From positions 1 through 64,000 of the forward strand of contig JAPYSU010000013.1 of assembly GCA_029936425.1 (NCBI GenBank): a DNA stretch of 64,000 nucleotides, in the 5' to 3' direction. How positions within the stretch are numbered: the stretch's first letter is position 1; each line of letters starts with the position of its first letter. The notes beneath the pieces are model-generated. The model was not told the DNA's origin, ran no database searches, and worked only from the letters and a program-made list of their open reading frames with translations. This DNA comes from Litorimonas sp. (GTDB taxonomy: Bacteria; Pseudomonadota; Alphaproteobacteria; Caulobacterales; Maricaulaceae). The position numbers were made by a program, and so were the translations under genes. This document shows, one piece after another, positions 55,333-63,914 of the stretch.

Positions 55333-56463
55333 ATGAAACATCAAGTCTTGTTAGTCTCTTTTCTGCTCTCTGCGGGCTTATCTGCTTGTATGGAGCCTCA
55401 ACCTGCGCCGGATCTGACGGAAATACCGTCTTCCGAATTTGCGCTTGAAACTCTGGCAGAGGGGCTAAGGTCACCTTGGGCAGTCGCTGAACTCGCTGGA
55501 AATGAATATTTGATTACGGAAAAACCCGGAAACCTTATTCGTTTTGCGCAAGGCCAGCGAAGTGAAATCCAAGGACTACCGGAGGATATTCTTGCCGAAG
55601 GTCAGGGCGGTCTTTTGGATATAAAGCTTGCGCCTGACTTTGCAGAGACAAGAGAAGTCTACCTCTCCTATGCTTACGGAACAACGGAGGCGAACGGCAC
55701 CGCGTTGTTGCGGGCCAGTTTGGACGGTAACGAGCTCAAAGACGCGACCCCTATTTTCCGGACCAGCCCGCCGAAAAGCGGTTCTCAGCATTTTGGGTCA
55801 AGAATTGCGTTTTTACCGGATGAGACGCTTATCCTAACCTTCGGGGATGGATTTGCCTTTCGCGAGGACGCTCAAAAACCGGGAACACATCTGGGTAAAA
55901 TTGTTCGGCTGACGCGTGACGGCGGCGTGCCGCAGGACAACCCCTTTTTGGGGCAGGACGGGTATAAACCTCAAATTTATTCCATAGGTCACAGAAATGT
56001 TCAGGGCCTGGCCTATGACGCTGAGACCGATACGCTTTGGGAGCATGAACACGGCCCGCGCGGTGGGGATGAATTAAACATTATTTCAGGAGGCGAAAAT
56101 CACGGCTGGCCTCTTGTGACCAAGGGCGTCGATTATAACGGCGCGCGGATTTCACCTTTTGAGGAAAAAGACGGATTTGTTGACCCTATTCATTCCTGGG
56201 TGCCGTCCATTGCGCCGAGCGGATTGGTTATTTACCGCGGAGATATGTTCGCAGATTGGAATGGCGATGCCTTGATCGGCGGGCTGGCGTCCCGCGATTT
56301 ACGGCGCGTCGATCTTGAAAATGGAAAATCGGTCGGAGAGATCGACCTCTTAAGTGATCTGGATATGCGGATACGGGACGTCAGTGTGGCCGCAGACGGC
56401 GCTGTTCTTGTTTTGACCGATGATCCCGAAAACGGACAGCTTATCCGTCTCAGTCCCAAATAA
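55333..56463 (+). CDS. PQQ-dependent sugar dehydrogenase-like lipoprotein
   Basis: The 376-residue product has lipobox GLSAC (C19) and a six-bladed beta-propeller of the soluble glucose/aldose sugar dehydrogenase family: SPWAVAEL, GGLLDIKLAPDF, HFGSRIAF, GHRNVQGLAYD and WEHEHGPRGGDELNII. These use PQQ and calcium to oxidise sugars in the periplasm; the exact sugar is unknown. It resembles YliI-like enzymes. PQQ synthesis genes are not in the window, so cofactor supply is not shown. Confidence 0.85.
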   Translation: MKHQVLLVSFLLSAGLSACMEPQPAPDLTEIPSSEFALETLAEGLRSPWAVAELAGNEYLITEKPGNLIRFAQGQRSEIQGLPEDILAEGQGGLLDIKLAPDFAETREVYLSYAYGTTEANGTALLRASLDGNELKDATPIFRTSPPKSGSQHFGSRIAFLPDETLILTFGDGFAFREDAQKPGTHLGKIVRLTRDGGVPQDNPFLGQDGYKPQIYSIGHRNVQGLAYDAETDTLWEHEHGPRGGDELNIISGGENHGWPLVTKGVDYNGARISPFEEKDGFVDPIHSWVPSIAPSGLVIYRGDMFADWNGDALIGGLASRDLRRVDLENGKSVGEIDLLSDLDMRIRDVSVAADGAVLVLTDDPENGQLIRLSPK

Positions 56464-56487
56464 AAAACCCGCCTCTGAGGGCGGGTT
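56462..56487 (-). terminator. Intrinsic terminator for secB (minus strand)
   Basis: AACCCGCC (56466-56473) pairs with GGCGGGTT (56480-56487) around a 6-base loop. On the minus strand it runs into a T tract (complement of AAAAAA at 56462-56467). It lies 20 bp after the secB stop and overlaps the end of the convergent sugar-dehydrogenase gene. Confidence 0.8.
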
Positions 56488-56507
56488 AAAAGAGCTGCTG
56501 TAAAGCT

Positions 56508-57086
56508 TTAGTTTTTGGGCTGATCCGCGGCGCGGCGCATCATTTCCTCACGGAACATGGCAGCAAAATCCGGCGGCTCAAGCATGATAGGCGGGAAGCC
56601 GCCGTTCTGTGTCATCTCGGCCATAATCTGACGCGCAAACGGGAAAAGAAGGCGCGGACATTCGATCAGGATCATCGGCTGAATCTGTTCAACATTGATG
56701 CCCTGGAACGCAAACAAGCCGGCATATTCAAGCTCGGCAATGAAGGCGACATTTTCGCCGCGGCGTGCTTCGGCGCGAAGCATCAGAGTCACTTCGACAT
56801 TATCGTCATCCATCATCTGACGACCGATTTCGATATTAATGTTAATCGCCGGAGCTTCCAGTCCGGAGCGAAGGCTTTCCGGGGCGTGTGGATTTTCGAA
56901 ACTTTGGTCTTTGGTATATTGCGCAAGGATGCTCAGCATCGGGCCAGAGGCGGCCTCCCCATTTGCCTGAGGTTCTTTGCCTTGAGCTGGAGCAGCTTGG
57001 TCAGCTTCCGGAGTTGCGGCAGGAGAAGATTCGCCTTCAATAGACAAGCTATCTTCTTCCTTGGATTTCTTGGGTTTTTTAGCCAT
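56508..57086 (-). CDS. secB: Protein-export chaperone SecB
   Basis: SecB keeps preproteins unfolded for SecA. The 192-residue product has an unusual N-terminal Lys/Ala/Glu-rich tail (about 1-45), then the SecB fold: ILAQYTKDQSFENPHAPESL, AELEYAGLF and CPRLLFPFARQIMAEMTQNGGFPPIMLEPPDF. Divergent from timA, an arrangement kept in many alphaproteobacteria. Confidence 0.95.
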   Translation of the reverse strand: MAKKPKKSKEEDSLSIEGESSPAATPEADQAAPAQGKEPQANGEAASGPMLSILAQYTKDQSFENPHAPESLRSGLEAPAININIEIGRQMMDDDNVEVTLMLRAEARRGENVAFIAELEYAGLFAFQGINVEQIQPMILIECPRLLFPFARQIMAEMTQNGGFPPIMLEPPDFAAMFREEMMRRAADQPKN

Positions 57087-57258
57087 ATAAATTCCCTGAC
57101 GGGCTCCCTTTGGCGGGTTATCGAAATGGCCCGCCTGCTATCATGGCGCGCCAAAAGCCGCAATTCCTTATTGCGACGACTGTTCAGAGACCCTATCTGG
57201 TAAAGGACGCGCTCTGTTTCAACAGGGCCATTTAAATTTAGCCACAAAAGACGCTCTT

Positions 57259-57930
57259 ATGTATGAAGTCATTCTTTACGCCGCCATCGCGACAGTCGTT
57301 TGTGTTATGTTTTACAGCGTTTTGGGCAAAACCGTTGGCAAGGGTCCGGAGGACGCCATTAATCCGCGCTCTATGATGGAAGATGAAAAATCTGCTTCTG
57401 TTATTGAGCCCTTATCAAAAGATTTGGAAAAGAAGGGCATTGGCGCGATTTCCGCGCGTGATCCCGAATTCTCTCCCAGTCACTTCATTGATGGGGCCAA
57501 ACAGGCTTATTCCATGATTTTGGAGGCTTTCGCGGCGGGCGATCACGATACACTGGGCAATCTCCTGACCAAGGACACGTTGGCCGTTTATAATGAGGCT
57601 ATCAAAGAGCGCGAAAAATCCGGCTATACTCAGGTCACGGATTTGGGCCGGCTGAAGGACACATCTATCGAATCTGCCGAGCTGGACGGCGCGATCGCTA
57701 GAATTTCGGTTTTATATGAATCAGATTTGACATCCGCGCTTCTGGATGAGGAGGGCAATGTCGTTCAGGGTGACCCGGACGTTCTTTCCTCCATCGCCGA
57801 AATCTGGACGTTTGAAAGAAATCTTAAACAGTCCGACCCAACATGGCGTCTTGCAGACGTGGCTCCCTCCGAAGGGGATGAGCTCGAAGCTGACCCGTCT
57901 CCGGATACGAAACCTTCTGACGACGATTAG
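57259..57930 (+). CDS. timA: Tim44-like protein TimA
   Basis: The 223-residue protein has an N-terminal membrane anchor (about 4-22), a charged linker and a Tim44-type domain (FIDGAKQAYSMILEAFAAGDHDTLGNLLTKD, IWTFERNLKQSDPTWRLADVAP). TimA homologues in alphaproteobacteria are relatives of mitochondrial Tim44, associated with envelope protein handling. It is 4 bp upstream of mltA and probably in one transcript. Confidence 0.85.
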   Translation: MYEVILYAAIATVVCVMFYSVLGKTVGKGPEDAINPRSMMEDEKSASVIEPLSKDLEKKGIGAISARDPEFSPSHFIDGAKQAYSMILEAFAAGDHDTLGNLLTKDTLAVYNEAIKEREKSGYTQVTDLGRLKDTSIESAELDGAIARISVLYESDLTSALLDEEGNVVQGDPDVLSSIAEIWTFERNLKQSDPTWRLADVAPSEGDELEADPSPDTKPSDDD

Positions 57931-57934
57931 ACCT

Positions 57935-59206
57935 ATGCGATATTTCTCATTCGGGGCTCTATATTCAGTTTTGTTTTTGGCGGTTGGGCTCACGGGCTGC
58001 GCAACAAGCGGAATAGAGGATAATAATCCCTGGTCTGAAACGCCCTATATGGAAGATGAGGCGTTGGGGCCGTCTCTGGAGGCCCGGCCTTTAACCTATC
58101 CACCCGAGGCTCCGGATATTCCGGCGCCGAGATCGCCGCAAGCTGACCCCCCTGAAGATGTCATCGTCAATACACCGCTCTGGTATGATAATTTACCCGG
58201 ATGGGCAGACGCGGATACGCGCCCGGCGCTGGCGTCCTTTCGCCGCTCCTGCCAAAGCTGGGTCAAGGCAGACCCGGACGCCTTTTTAAATAAAAACCTT
58301 TTGGATTACGGGACGTATCGTGACTGGCTTCCGGCTTGCGCCAAAGTCAAACTGATCGGGCCGTCCGAGAAAGCCGCGCGGGATTTTTTCGAAGCCGAAT
58401 TTGCGCCCCTCTCCATAAAAACCCTGACAGAGGAAACAGGGACGCTCACCGGATATTATGAGCCCGAAATCGATGTGAGGCTACGTCCAGATGAAACCTA
58501 CCGCGAACCAATATTGGCCAAACCGACCAACCCGTCTGTCATGAGACAGCCGCGCTCTGAAATTAACGCAAATTCTTCACGGGTGATTGCCTATGGGCGG
58601 CCCATTGATGTTTTCTTTATGCAAATTCAGGGCTCGGGCCGCTTGAGATATCCTGATGGGCGCAGCCTTCGCGCCGCCTATGCGGGCAATAATGGTAAAC
58701 CTTACACCTCTATTGGACGCGTCCTGGTAGAACGGGGAGAAATGAAACTCTCTCAGGCGTCCAAGCAGTCAATTGAAGCGTGGATGGAAAGAAATGGGCC
58801 CAAAAAAACGCGGGCTCTGATGAACGAAAACCCTCGCTATATCTTCTTTGCGGAACAATCTGTCGCCATTGACGCCTTTGGTATTGAAGAAGGCCCCCGC
58901 GGCGCGATGGAAGTGCCCCTGACGGAAATGGGCTCAATCGCCGTGGATCCGCGCTATCACCCTTATGGAACCCTGATGTGGCTGGAGACGAAACTTCCCC
59001 AGCAAGGCGGCGATTATAAGGGTCAGGAAACGGGACTATTGGTCTCTGCGCAGGATACGGGCAAAGCCATTCGAGGCGCTCTGAGGGGGGACCTGTTTTT
59101 CGGAGCTGGAGATGACGCCGGGAAACGGGCGGGCGTGATGAAACATGAGGTCCGCTGGAAGATTTTAGTCCCCAAATCCATCGCCCGGTCTCAACCCGTC
59201 AGCTAA
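57935..59206 (+). CDS. mltA: Membrane-bound lytic murein transglycosylase A
   Basis: The 423-residue lipoprotein (lipobox LTGC) has the MltA domain: TGYYEPEIDVRL, the MQIQGSGRLRYPDG loop and a 3D domain ending ALRGDLFFGAGDDA, with catalytic Asp residues (DTGKAI). It cleaves peptidoglycan strands with 1,6-anhydro ends. Upstream in-frame starts lie inside timA and are rejected. It precedes the Smr gene by 14 bp, so timA-mltA-smr form an operon. Confidence 0.93.
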   Translation: MRYFSFGALYSVLFLAVGLTGCATSGIEDNNPWSETPYMEDEALGPSLEARPLTYPPEAPDIPAPRSPQADPPEDVIVNTPLWYDNLPGWADADTRPALASFRRSCQSWVKADPDAFLNKNLLDYGTYRDWLPACAKVKLIGPSEKAARDFFEAEFAPLSIKTLTEETGTLTGYYEPEIDVRLRPDETYREPILAKPTNPSVMRQPRSEINANSSRVIAYGRPIDVFFMQIQGSGRLRYPDGRSLRAAYAGNNGKPYTSIGRVLVERGEMKLSQASKQSIEAWMERNGPKKTRALMNENPRYIFFAEQSVAIDAFGIEEGPRGAMEVPLTEMGSIAVDPRYHPYGTLMWLETKLPQQGGDYKGQETGLLVSAQDTGKAIRGALRGDLFFGAGDDAGKRAGVMKHEVRWKILVPKSIARSQPVS

Positions 59207-59220
59207 TAGGTTTTGAGGAC

Positions 59221-59730
59221 ATGAAAAAGAAACCGGACAGACCGCTAAAGGACGAAGAGCGAGATGTCTGGGGCCGCGTGGCCCGTACGGTGTCGCCGCG
59301 CCGCTATCCCAAAGGCAAGGGCAGCGCTAAACCTCTGCCGAGCCGGGAAGACTTCGCCAACATGCTCCGCATCGCGCCAAGCGTGTCAATTGACACGCAA
59401 TCCACCCCGGGACGGCTGGAGCGCAATAATGATAAAAAGACGCGGCGCGGGCGCGTCGAGATAGATGCCAAAATCGATCTTCATGACATGACGCAAAGCG
59501 AGGCGCGGCCCGCTCTGTCGAGAGCCATTATGAGGGCCGTCAAACATAATAAAAAATGCCTTCTCGTCGTGACCGGCAAGGGCGTAAGACTCAACGGCGT
59601 GTTACGTCAGAATTTTCCTAATTGGATCAAGGATCCGACCTTGCGTCCGCACATCGCAACCTATGCCCAGGCCCATATTCGACATGGCGGAGCCGGGGCC
59701 TGGTATGTGTTTCTAAAACAGTCTGAGTGA
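59221..59730 (+). CDS. Smr domain protein
   Basis: The 169-residue protein has a basic N-terminus and a C-terminal Smr domain: KIDLHDMTQSEA (LDLHG-like) and VTGKGVRLNGVLRQNFPNWI. Smr domains bind or nick DNA/RNA; the MutS2-derived stand-alone forms have nuclease activity in some bacteria, but here it is only inferred. It follows mltA directly. Confidence 0.9.
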   Translation: MKKKPDRPLKDEERDVWGRVARTVSPRRYPKGKGSAKPLPSREDFANMLRIAPSVSIDTQSTPGRLERNNDKKTRRGRVEIDAKIDLHDMTQSEARPALSRAIMRAVKHNKKCLLVVTGKGVRLNGVLRQNFPNWIKDPTLRPHIATYAQAHIRHGGAGAWYVFLKQSE

Positions 59731-59839
59731 TCCTTACCTGTCCAAAACATTAACTCATGAGGGAATAGGCAACCCGAAGGCTTACAAGGCGTAGTATTTT
59801 CAGGAAACGGACACTTTACCCCCGTCCCTGGAGATAAAC

Positions 59840-60418
59840 ATGACTTTTAGAACGACTTTGACACTCAGCGCATCGATTTTGGCCTCTCTTACGGTATTTC
59901 CGAATATGGCTGCTGCGCAAGACAACCCTGAAATCAATGCGGCGACCCAATTAGAGAACACATCATATCACCCCATAAGCGAGCTCTCTATCGGAACTGC
60001 GATTGAAAGTTCCGTCATGGCGGGTGAACATGATGAGGCGTTGAGGCGCGAGTTTGATGAAGGCGTTATGCAGGCCTTCCGCGCTGCCTATGCTATAAAT
60101 GTTATGAACCCGCTCTGGACAGAAAGGTCTGCCAAGGAGCTCATCTTGACGGTTTCGGAAATGGAGCGCCAAGGTCTCGTCGGCTCTGAGATGTCACGTA
60201 AAGTAGAGCAGGCTTTTAAAAACCGGTTTGATGGCGCCACGGCGGAAAAACGGGCTCAGGGCGATATGGCTTTATCCATGTCCTATATTCATTTGGAAAA
60301 TTTACGGAATCCTCCGGGGTCACAAGCGCCAAGACTGGCAGAGCTGGACACGAATTTATTCTCTGCAGGACAGTCCGGCATAGAAGAAACCGAAGCGGGC
60401 TATTCCATGAATTTCTAG
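59840..60418 (+). CDS. Uncharacterised exported protein
   Basis: The 192-residue product has a signal peptide (cleavage near AAAQ/D at residue 27), then an alpha-helical domain (EALRREFDEGVMQAFRAAYAINVMNPLWTERSAKELILTVSEM and KRAQGDMALSMSYIHLENL). I recognise no family. It begins after a 109-bp gap from the Smr gene and its end is 34 bp from hslU, which runs the opposite way. Confidence 0.65.
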   Translation: MTFRTTLTLSASILASLTVFPNMAAAQDNPEINAATQLENTSYHPISELSIGTAIESSVMAGEHDEALRREFDEGVMQAFRAAYAINVMNPLWTERSAKELILTVSEMERQGLVGSEMSRKVEQAFKNRFDGATAEKRAQGDMALSMSYIHLENLRNPPGSQAPRLAELDTNLFSAGQSGIEETEAGYSMNF

Positions 60419-60452
60419 GATTTGCCCAATTGCGGGAAAGTCAGTTTCCTGC

Positions 60453-61757
60453 CTAAAGAATGAATTTGGATAAATCCTGATCGGCCGCCAATTTGCCGAC
60501 ATGATCCCGAACATAATCCGCATCAATTTTCACGGTTTCGCCGTTCTTGTCGGTCGCCGTGAAACTCACCTCATCCAATAGACGCTCCATGACGGTGTGC
60601 AATCGTCTTGCGCCGATATTTTCTACATTGGCATTGACCTCAGCCGATATTTTCGCGAGCTCGTCAATTCCGTCTTTTGTGAAATCCAGTTCTACATTTT
60701 CAGTCTTCATCAGCGCTTTATACTGCTTGATCAGGCTGGCTTCCGGCTCGGTAAGAATACGCACGAAATCTTCTTCCGTCAGCGCGCGGAGTTCAACCCG
60801 GATGGGCAGGCGGCCTTGAAGCTCGGGCAGAAGATCGGACGGCTTGGCGACGTGAAAGGCGCCGCTGGCAATAAACAAGATGTGATCTGTTTTAACCGGG
60901 CCATATTTTGTTGAGACAGTGGTGCCTTCGATCAGAGGGAGAAGGTCGCGCTGCACGCCTTCGCGGGAAACATCTCCGCCCCGGGCATCTGAGCGCGCCG
61001 TAATTTTATCAATTTCGTCGAGAAAAACGATACCGTCCTGTTCGGTCAGTTCGACGGCTTCGCGTTTTATCGAATCTTCATCCAGCAGTTTGTCGGCTTC
61101 TTCGGAGAGGAGAGGCCCGTGCGCGTCTCCAATACGGAGTTTGACGGTTTTGGTGCGACCGCCTTTATTAAACAAAGCGCCTAAATCCATCATGCCCATA
61201 GAGGCACCTGGTTGCCCGGGGATGTCAAACCCCTGAAAAGGGGAGCCCGTATCGGTTAATTCCAGCTCGACTTCTTTATCGTCCAGTTCACCGGAGGTGA
61301 GTTTCTGGCGAAATTTTTCGCGTGTTGCCTCTCCGGCATTTTCGCCGACAAGAGCGTCAATAATACGTCTCTCTGCAGCCTTTTCGGCCTGTGCTTTCAC
61401 CTGCCCTCGTTTCTGATCGCGTAGCAGCGTAATCGCCGATTCGACCAAATCGCGGATAATCTGTTCCACATCGCGGCCCACATAGCCAACTTCGGTAAAT
61501 TTGGTCGCTTCGATTTTAATGAAAGGCGCTTGGGCGAGTTTGGCCAGACGCCGGGAAATTTCCGTTTTTCCGACCCCGGTGGGGCCAATCATCAGAATAT
61601 TCTTGGGCGTAATTTCAGGGCGGAGAGTGCTGTCCACCTGTTTCCGGCGCCAGCGATTGCGCAGCGCAATGGCTACGGCGCGTTTGGCGTCTTTCTGCGC
61701 CACAATATGGCGATCCAGTTCGGAAACAATTTCGCGGGGGGTAAAGCTATCTGTCAT
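60453..61757 (-). CDS. hslU: ATP-dependent protease ATPase subunit HslU
   Basis: HslU is the AAA+ unfoldase of the HslUV protease. The 434-residue product has Walker [11 protein letters not shown], Walker B IVFLDEID, the I domain (about 100-230) and the C-terminal sensor-2 domain ending DLSKFIL. In most genomes hslV lies immediately upstream; here a 569-bp AT-rich island on both sides of a small opposite-strand gene separates it, so hslU must have its own promoter or a long leader. Confidence 0.96.
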   Translation of the reverse strand: MTDSFTPREIVSELDRHIVAQKDAKRAVAIALRNRWRRKQVDSTLRPEITPKNILMIGPTGVGKTEISRRLAKLAQAPFIKIEATKFTEVGYVGRDVEQIIRDLVESAITLLRDQKRGQVKAQAEKAAERRIIDALVGENAGEATREKFRQKLTSGELDDKEVELELTDTGSPFQGFDIPGQPGASMGMMDLGALFNKGGRTKTVKLRIGDAHGPLLSEEADKLLDEDSIKREAVELTEQDGIVFLDEIDKITARSDARGGDVSREGVQRDLLPLIEGTTVSTKYGPVKTDHILFIASGAFHVAKPSDLLPELQGRLPIRVELRALTEEDFVRILTEPEASLIKQYKALMKTENVELDFTKDGIDELAKISAEVNANVENIGARRLHTVMERLLDEVSFTATDKNGETVKIDADYVRDHVGKLAADQDLSKFIL

Positions 61758-62083
61758 GCGTTTAAAATGGGGGCCTGCTTTGTGATTTCAAGGCTGTTTT
61801 TGTAATTCCCGTAGGATCTGACAAATCAAACAAAACTACTATATATAGGAGCTAGTAGAAAATAATTATCAAGATATAGTATTTTTAGGACTCGACTCTA
61901 AATACAACTCAGGTATGTAGGACAAGACATAAATAAATATGGTTGCCAGAACGGCAATTCTGACAACCAGTGTTATTTATTCCGCTCGCAACAAGAAGTA
62001 GGCGCGGAACTACGATTAACAGTCTCTTGAATCACCAAGAGTGATAAGTGTCAAGCCTGCTTCGATTAAAAAGGAGAAGGCTA
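61758..62083. other. AT-rich spacer between hslU and the small Cys/His gene
   Basis: No further gene is seen. Base composition is far lower than flanks (hand counts for 61801-61920 about 31% G+C, against 57% in a line of hslU). A hairpin of 11-bp arms with one mismatch (GGTTGCCAGAA 61941-61951, TTCTGACAACC 61958-61968) and a 6-bp inverted repeat CTACTA/TAGTAG (61836-61841, 61853-61858) lie inside. Confidence 0.6.
61941..61968. repeat. Imperfect inverted repeat upstream of the small Cys/His gene
   Basis: Arms of 11 bp with one mismatch around a 6-base loop CGGCAA. On the minus strand the mismatch becomes a G-U pair and the sequence after is AT-rich, so it could end a transcript coming from hslV; equally it could be a boundary or regulatory element of the island. 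Confidence 0.5.
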
Positions 62084-62299
62084 ATGCCTTATTATTACGT
62101 AAACAAAAATGCACAAAGCGATGGATATCATGAGGTTCATATTGATGATAATACATGCCCTACGCCACCGCTATCCTCTAATAGAGAGCCTTTAGGTTCG
62201 CATAGTAGTTGTTCAAGTGCAGTTAATGAAAGCAAACGTAACCATTACAATAAATCGGATGGTTGCAAAAATTGCATCCCAACTTGCCATACTCGTTAG
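62084..62299 (+). CDS. Small Cys/His-rich protein in the hslV-hslU gap
   Basis: The 71-residue product starts MPYYYVNKNAQ after a strong AAGGAG (spacing 7) and ends in GCKNCIPTCHTR. Cys at 25, 43, 61, 64 and 68, plus His 17, 19, 40, 54 and 69, form a probable zinc or iron site (C-x2-C-x3-C-H). I recall similar short MPYYYVN...C...CHT proteins in diverse bacteria, apparently without known function. G+C is about 38% here versus about 55% in neighbours, so it may be recently acquired. It runs opposite to hslU and hslV. An in-frame upstream start at 62048 is not preferred. Confidence 0.75.
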   Translation: MPYYYVNKNAQSDGYHEVHIDDNTCPTPPLSSNREPLGSHSSCSSAVNESKRNHYNKSDGCKNCIPTCHTR

Positions 62300-62305
62300 A
62301 GTTAA

Positions 62306-62336
62306 GGGGGCTTGAGTAGAGATTACTCAAGCTTCC
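62306..62336. terminator. Bidirectional hairpin between the small gene and hslV
   Basis: Perfect 9-bp arms GCTTGAGTA (62310-62318) and TACTCAAGC (62324-62332) flank loop GAGAT, extended by wobble and GC pairs (GGGG with TTCC). It lies immediately downstream of the small gene and includes the hslV stop codon. No T tract, so termination strength is uncertain. Confidence 0.5.
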
Positions 62337-62908
62337 GATTCAAGACTTTCAAGCGTCAGATTATTATTTGTGTAAATGCAGATTTTATCGGCAATCGCCA
62401 TGGCTTTGCGCGCGAGCGTTTCGGCGTCTTTCTCATAATCATTCATGGCCAGCGCCGCCGAGAGAGCAAAATTGCCGCCGGACCCAATTGCGGTGATCCC
62501 GCCGTCAGGCTGCACGACATCGCCATTTCCGGTCAGAACGAAAGTTTCTGATTTATCGGCCACAATCAACATGGCCTGTAATTGCCTGAGATATTTATCC
62601 GTCCGCCAGTCTTTGGCCAGTTCGACACAGGCGCGGGCGAGCTGTGTCGGATATTGCTCGACTTTGGTTTCAAGACGTTCAAGCAGAGCAAAAGCGTCGG
62701 CCGTTGCGCCGGCAAAGCCGGTGAGGATTTTGCCTCCGGCCAAAGTGCGCACTTTTCGGGCGCCCGCTTTCATCACTGTATTTCCGGCGCTGACCTGACC
62801 ATCCCCGACAATAACGACCTTTCCGTTTTTACGAACGGAGAGGATGGTTGTCCCCCGCCATTGAGAGGCGTCTGCATAATCATAGGGGGAGGTTTGAGGG
62901 TGTGTCAT
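62327..62908 (-). CDS. hslV: ATP-dependent protease subunit HslV
   Basis: HslV is the threonine peptidase core of the HslUV complex. The 193-residue product has the catalytic Thr after processing in [15 protein letters not shown], then [14 protein letters not shown] and [13 protein letters not shown], ending LESLESEA. The propeptide is about 19 residues. It transcribes leftwards towards hslU but is cut off from it by the island. Confidence 0.96.
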   Translation of the reverse strand: MTHPQTSPYDYADASQWRGTTILSVRKNGKVVIVGDGQVSAGNTVMKAGARKVRTLAGGKILTGFAGATADAFALLERLETKVEQYPTQLARACVELAKDWRTDKYLRQLQAMLIVADKSETFVLTGNGDVVQPDGGITAIGSGGNFALSAALAMNDYEKDAETLARKAMAIADKICIYTNNNLTLESLESEA

Positions 62909-62986
62909 AGGGCGTCCTTTTTCTCACTCTCCCCACAAATGGGAAGAGGGAGCTAGAACGTCAAGTCGAAGGGGAGGCGAGTTAGG

Positions 62987-63907
62987 CTAGCGCCCCCACC
63001 GGGCGACATGTCCGCGGCCGTCCACATGCACAAAAGGGCCGTGTACGGCATTGGCTTTATAGGATCCGATCCCGCCAGGCTCGACTTCATCGCTATTGGC
63101 GAACAGTTTTGCGGCGTAATCATAAAGATAATTGGCGTCCGTCTTATTTATGACGCCGTCGCCATTGATATCATCCATATTGCCGTCGCGCGGTTTGACA
63201 TCAATATAGATATCCGCCGCGTCGCCATACATGTGGCGGGACAGTTTGGCAGACCCAATAGCTGTATTATAAAAAGGCGTTCGGAATCCGCTCATGACGA
63301 AAAAAGTCTGGGCGTCGGTGATGTTGTCTCTCACCAAGCTATCGCGCAGCGTTTCGAGACGCTTTAAATTGGATTGCGTAACCAGGACATATTTTGGCCA
63401 GGCATCCGGTTGTTGCTTACAGAGGAATTGGCCCAGTTTGAAATGCGGCGCCACTTCAATATCTTTATCACTCTCATTGTCGAGACGGATAAGGCCCCGC
63501 GGCGGATTTTTGGGATATTTTCCGATACGATAGCCGTTTAGATAGCCTTTGGAATCGACTTCGCTGAGAGGCTCCAGCGTAAAGACGCTGATCTTGCTTA
63601 ATTGAGAGCCATCCGGTTTCCTGACCGTCAAGGTTTGCGTACCAGCTTTATTAAGGACACGTGTGTCCGCTGTGACGGGCGTTCCGTCCAGATCGGCTGT
63701 AAATCCTGTTGGGAGCGTTAATCCCAGCTTTTCTCCCGGCAGGCGGGTTGTATTCCATACGTCATAAGGAATGGACTCCTTATCCAGCAGGGGGCTTTGC
63801 TTGGCGACCATGCTGGCCTGAGCTTGCGCTAAGGGCAACTGAGCAAAGGGAGAAAATAGCAACGCCCCGAATAAGGGCGCTGCAAACAACAAATTTCTCA
63901 ATGACAT
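62987..63907 (-). CDS. Exported M15-family (D-Ala-D-Ala-type) peptidase with calcium-loop insert
   Basis: From the ATG at 63907 (AGGAC 6 nt upstream) the product has 306 residues with a signal peptide. The M15 active site is SRHMYGDAADI (zinc ligands H225 and D232) and the late HGPFVHVD (H294), with trailing WGR. A DINGDGVINKTD loop (246-257), an EF-hand/dockerin-like calcium motif, is inserted. It probably trims peptidoglycan cross-links; substrate is not defined. An in-frame start at 63934 overlaps the previous gene. It follows a partial gene by 7 bp. Confidence 0.8.
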   Translation of the reverse strand: MSLRNLLFAAPLFGALLFSPFAQLPLAQAQASMVAKQSPLLDKESIPYDVWNTTRLPGEKLGLTLPTGFTADLDGTPVTADTRVLNKAGTQTLTVRKPDGSQLSKISVFTLEPLSEVDSKGYLNGYRIGKYPKNPPRGLIRLDNESDKDIEVAPHFKLGQFLCKQQPDAWPKYVLVTQSNLKRLETLRDSLVRDNITDAQTFFVMSGFRTPFYNTAIGSAKLSRHMYGDAADIYIDVKPRDGNMDDINGDGVINKTDANYLYDYAAKLFANSDEVEPGGIGSYKANAVHGPFVHVDGRGHVARWGR

Positions 63908-63914
63908 ATAAGTC

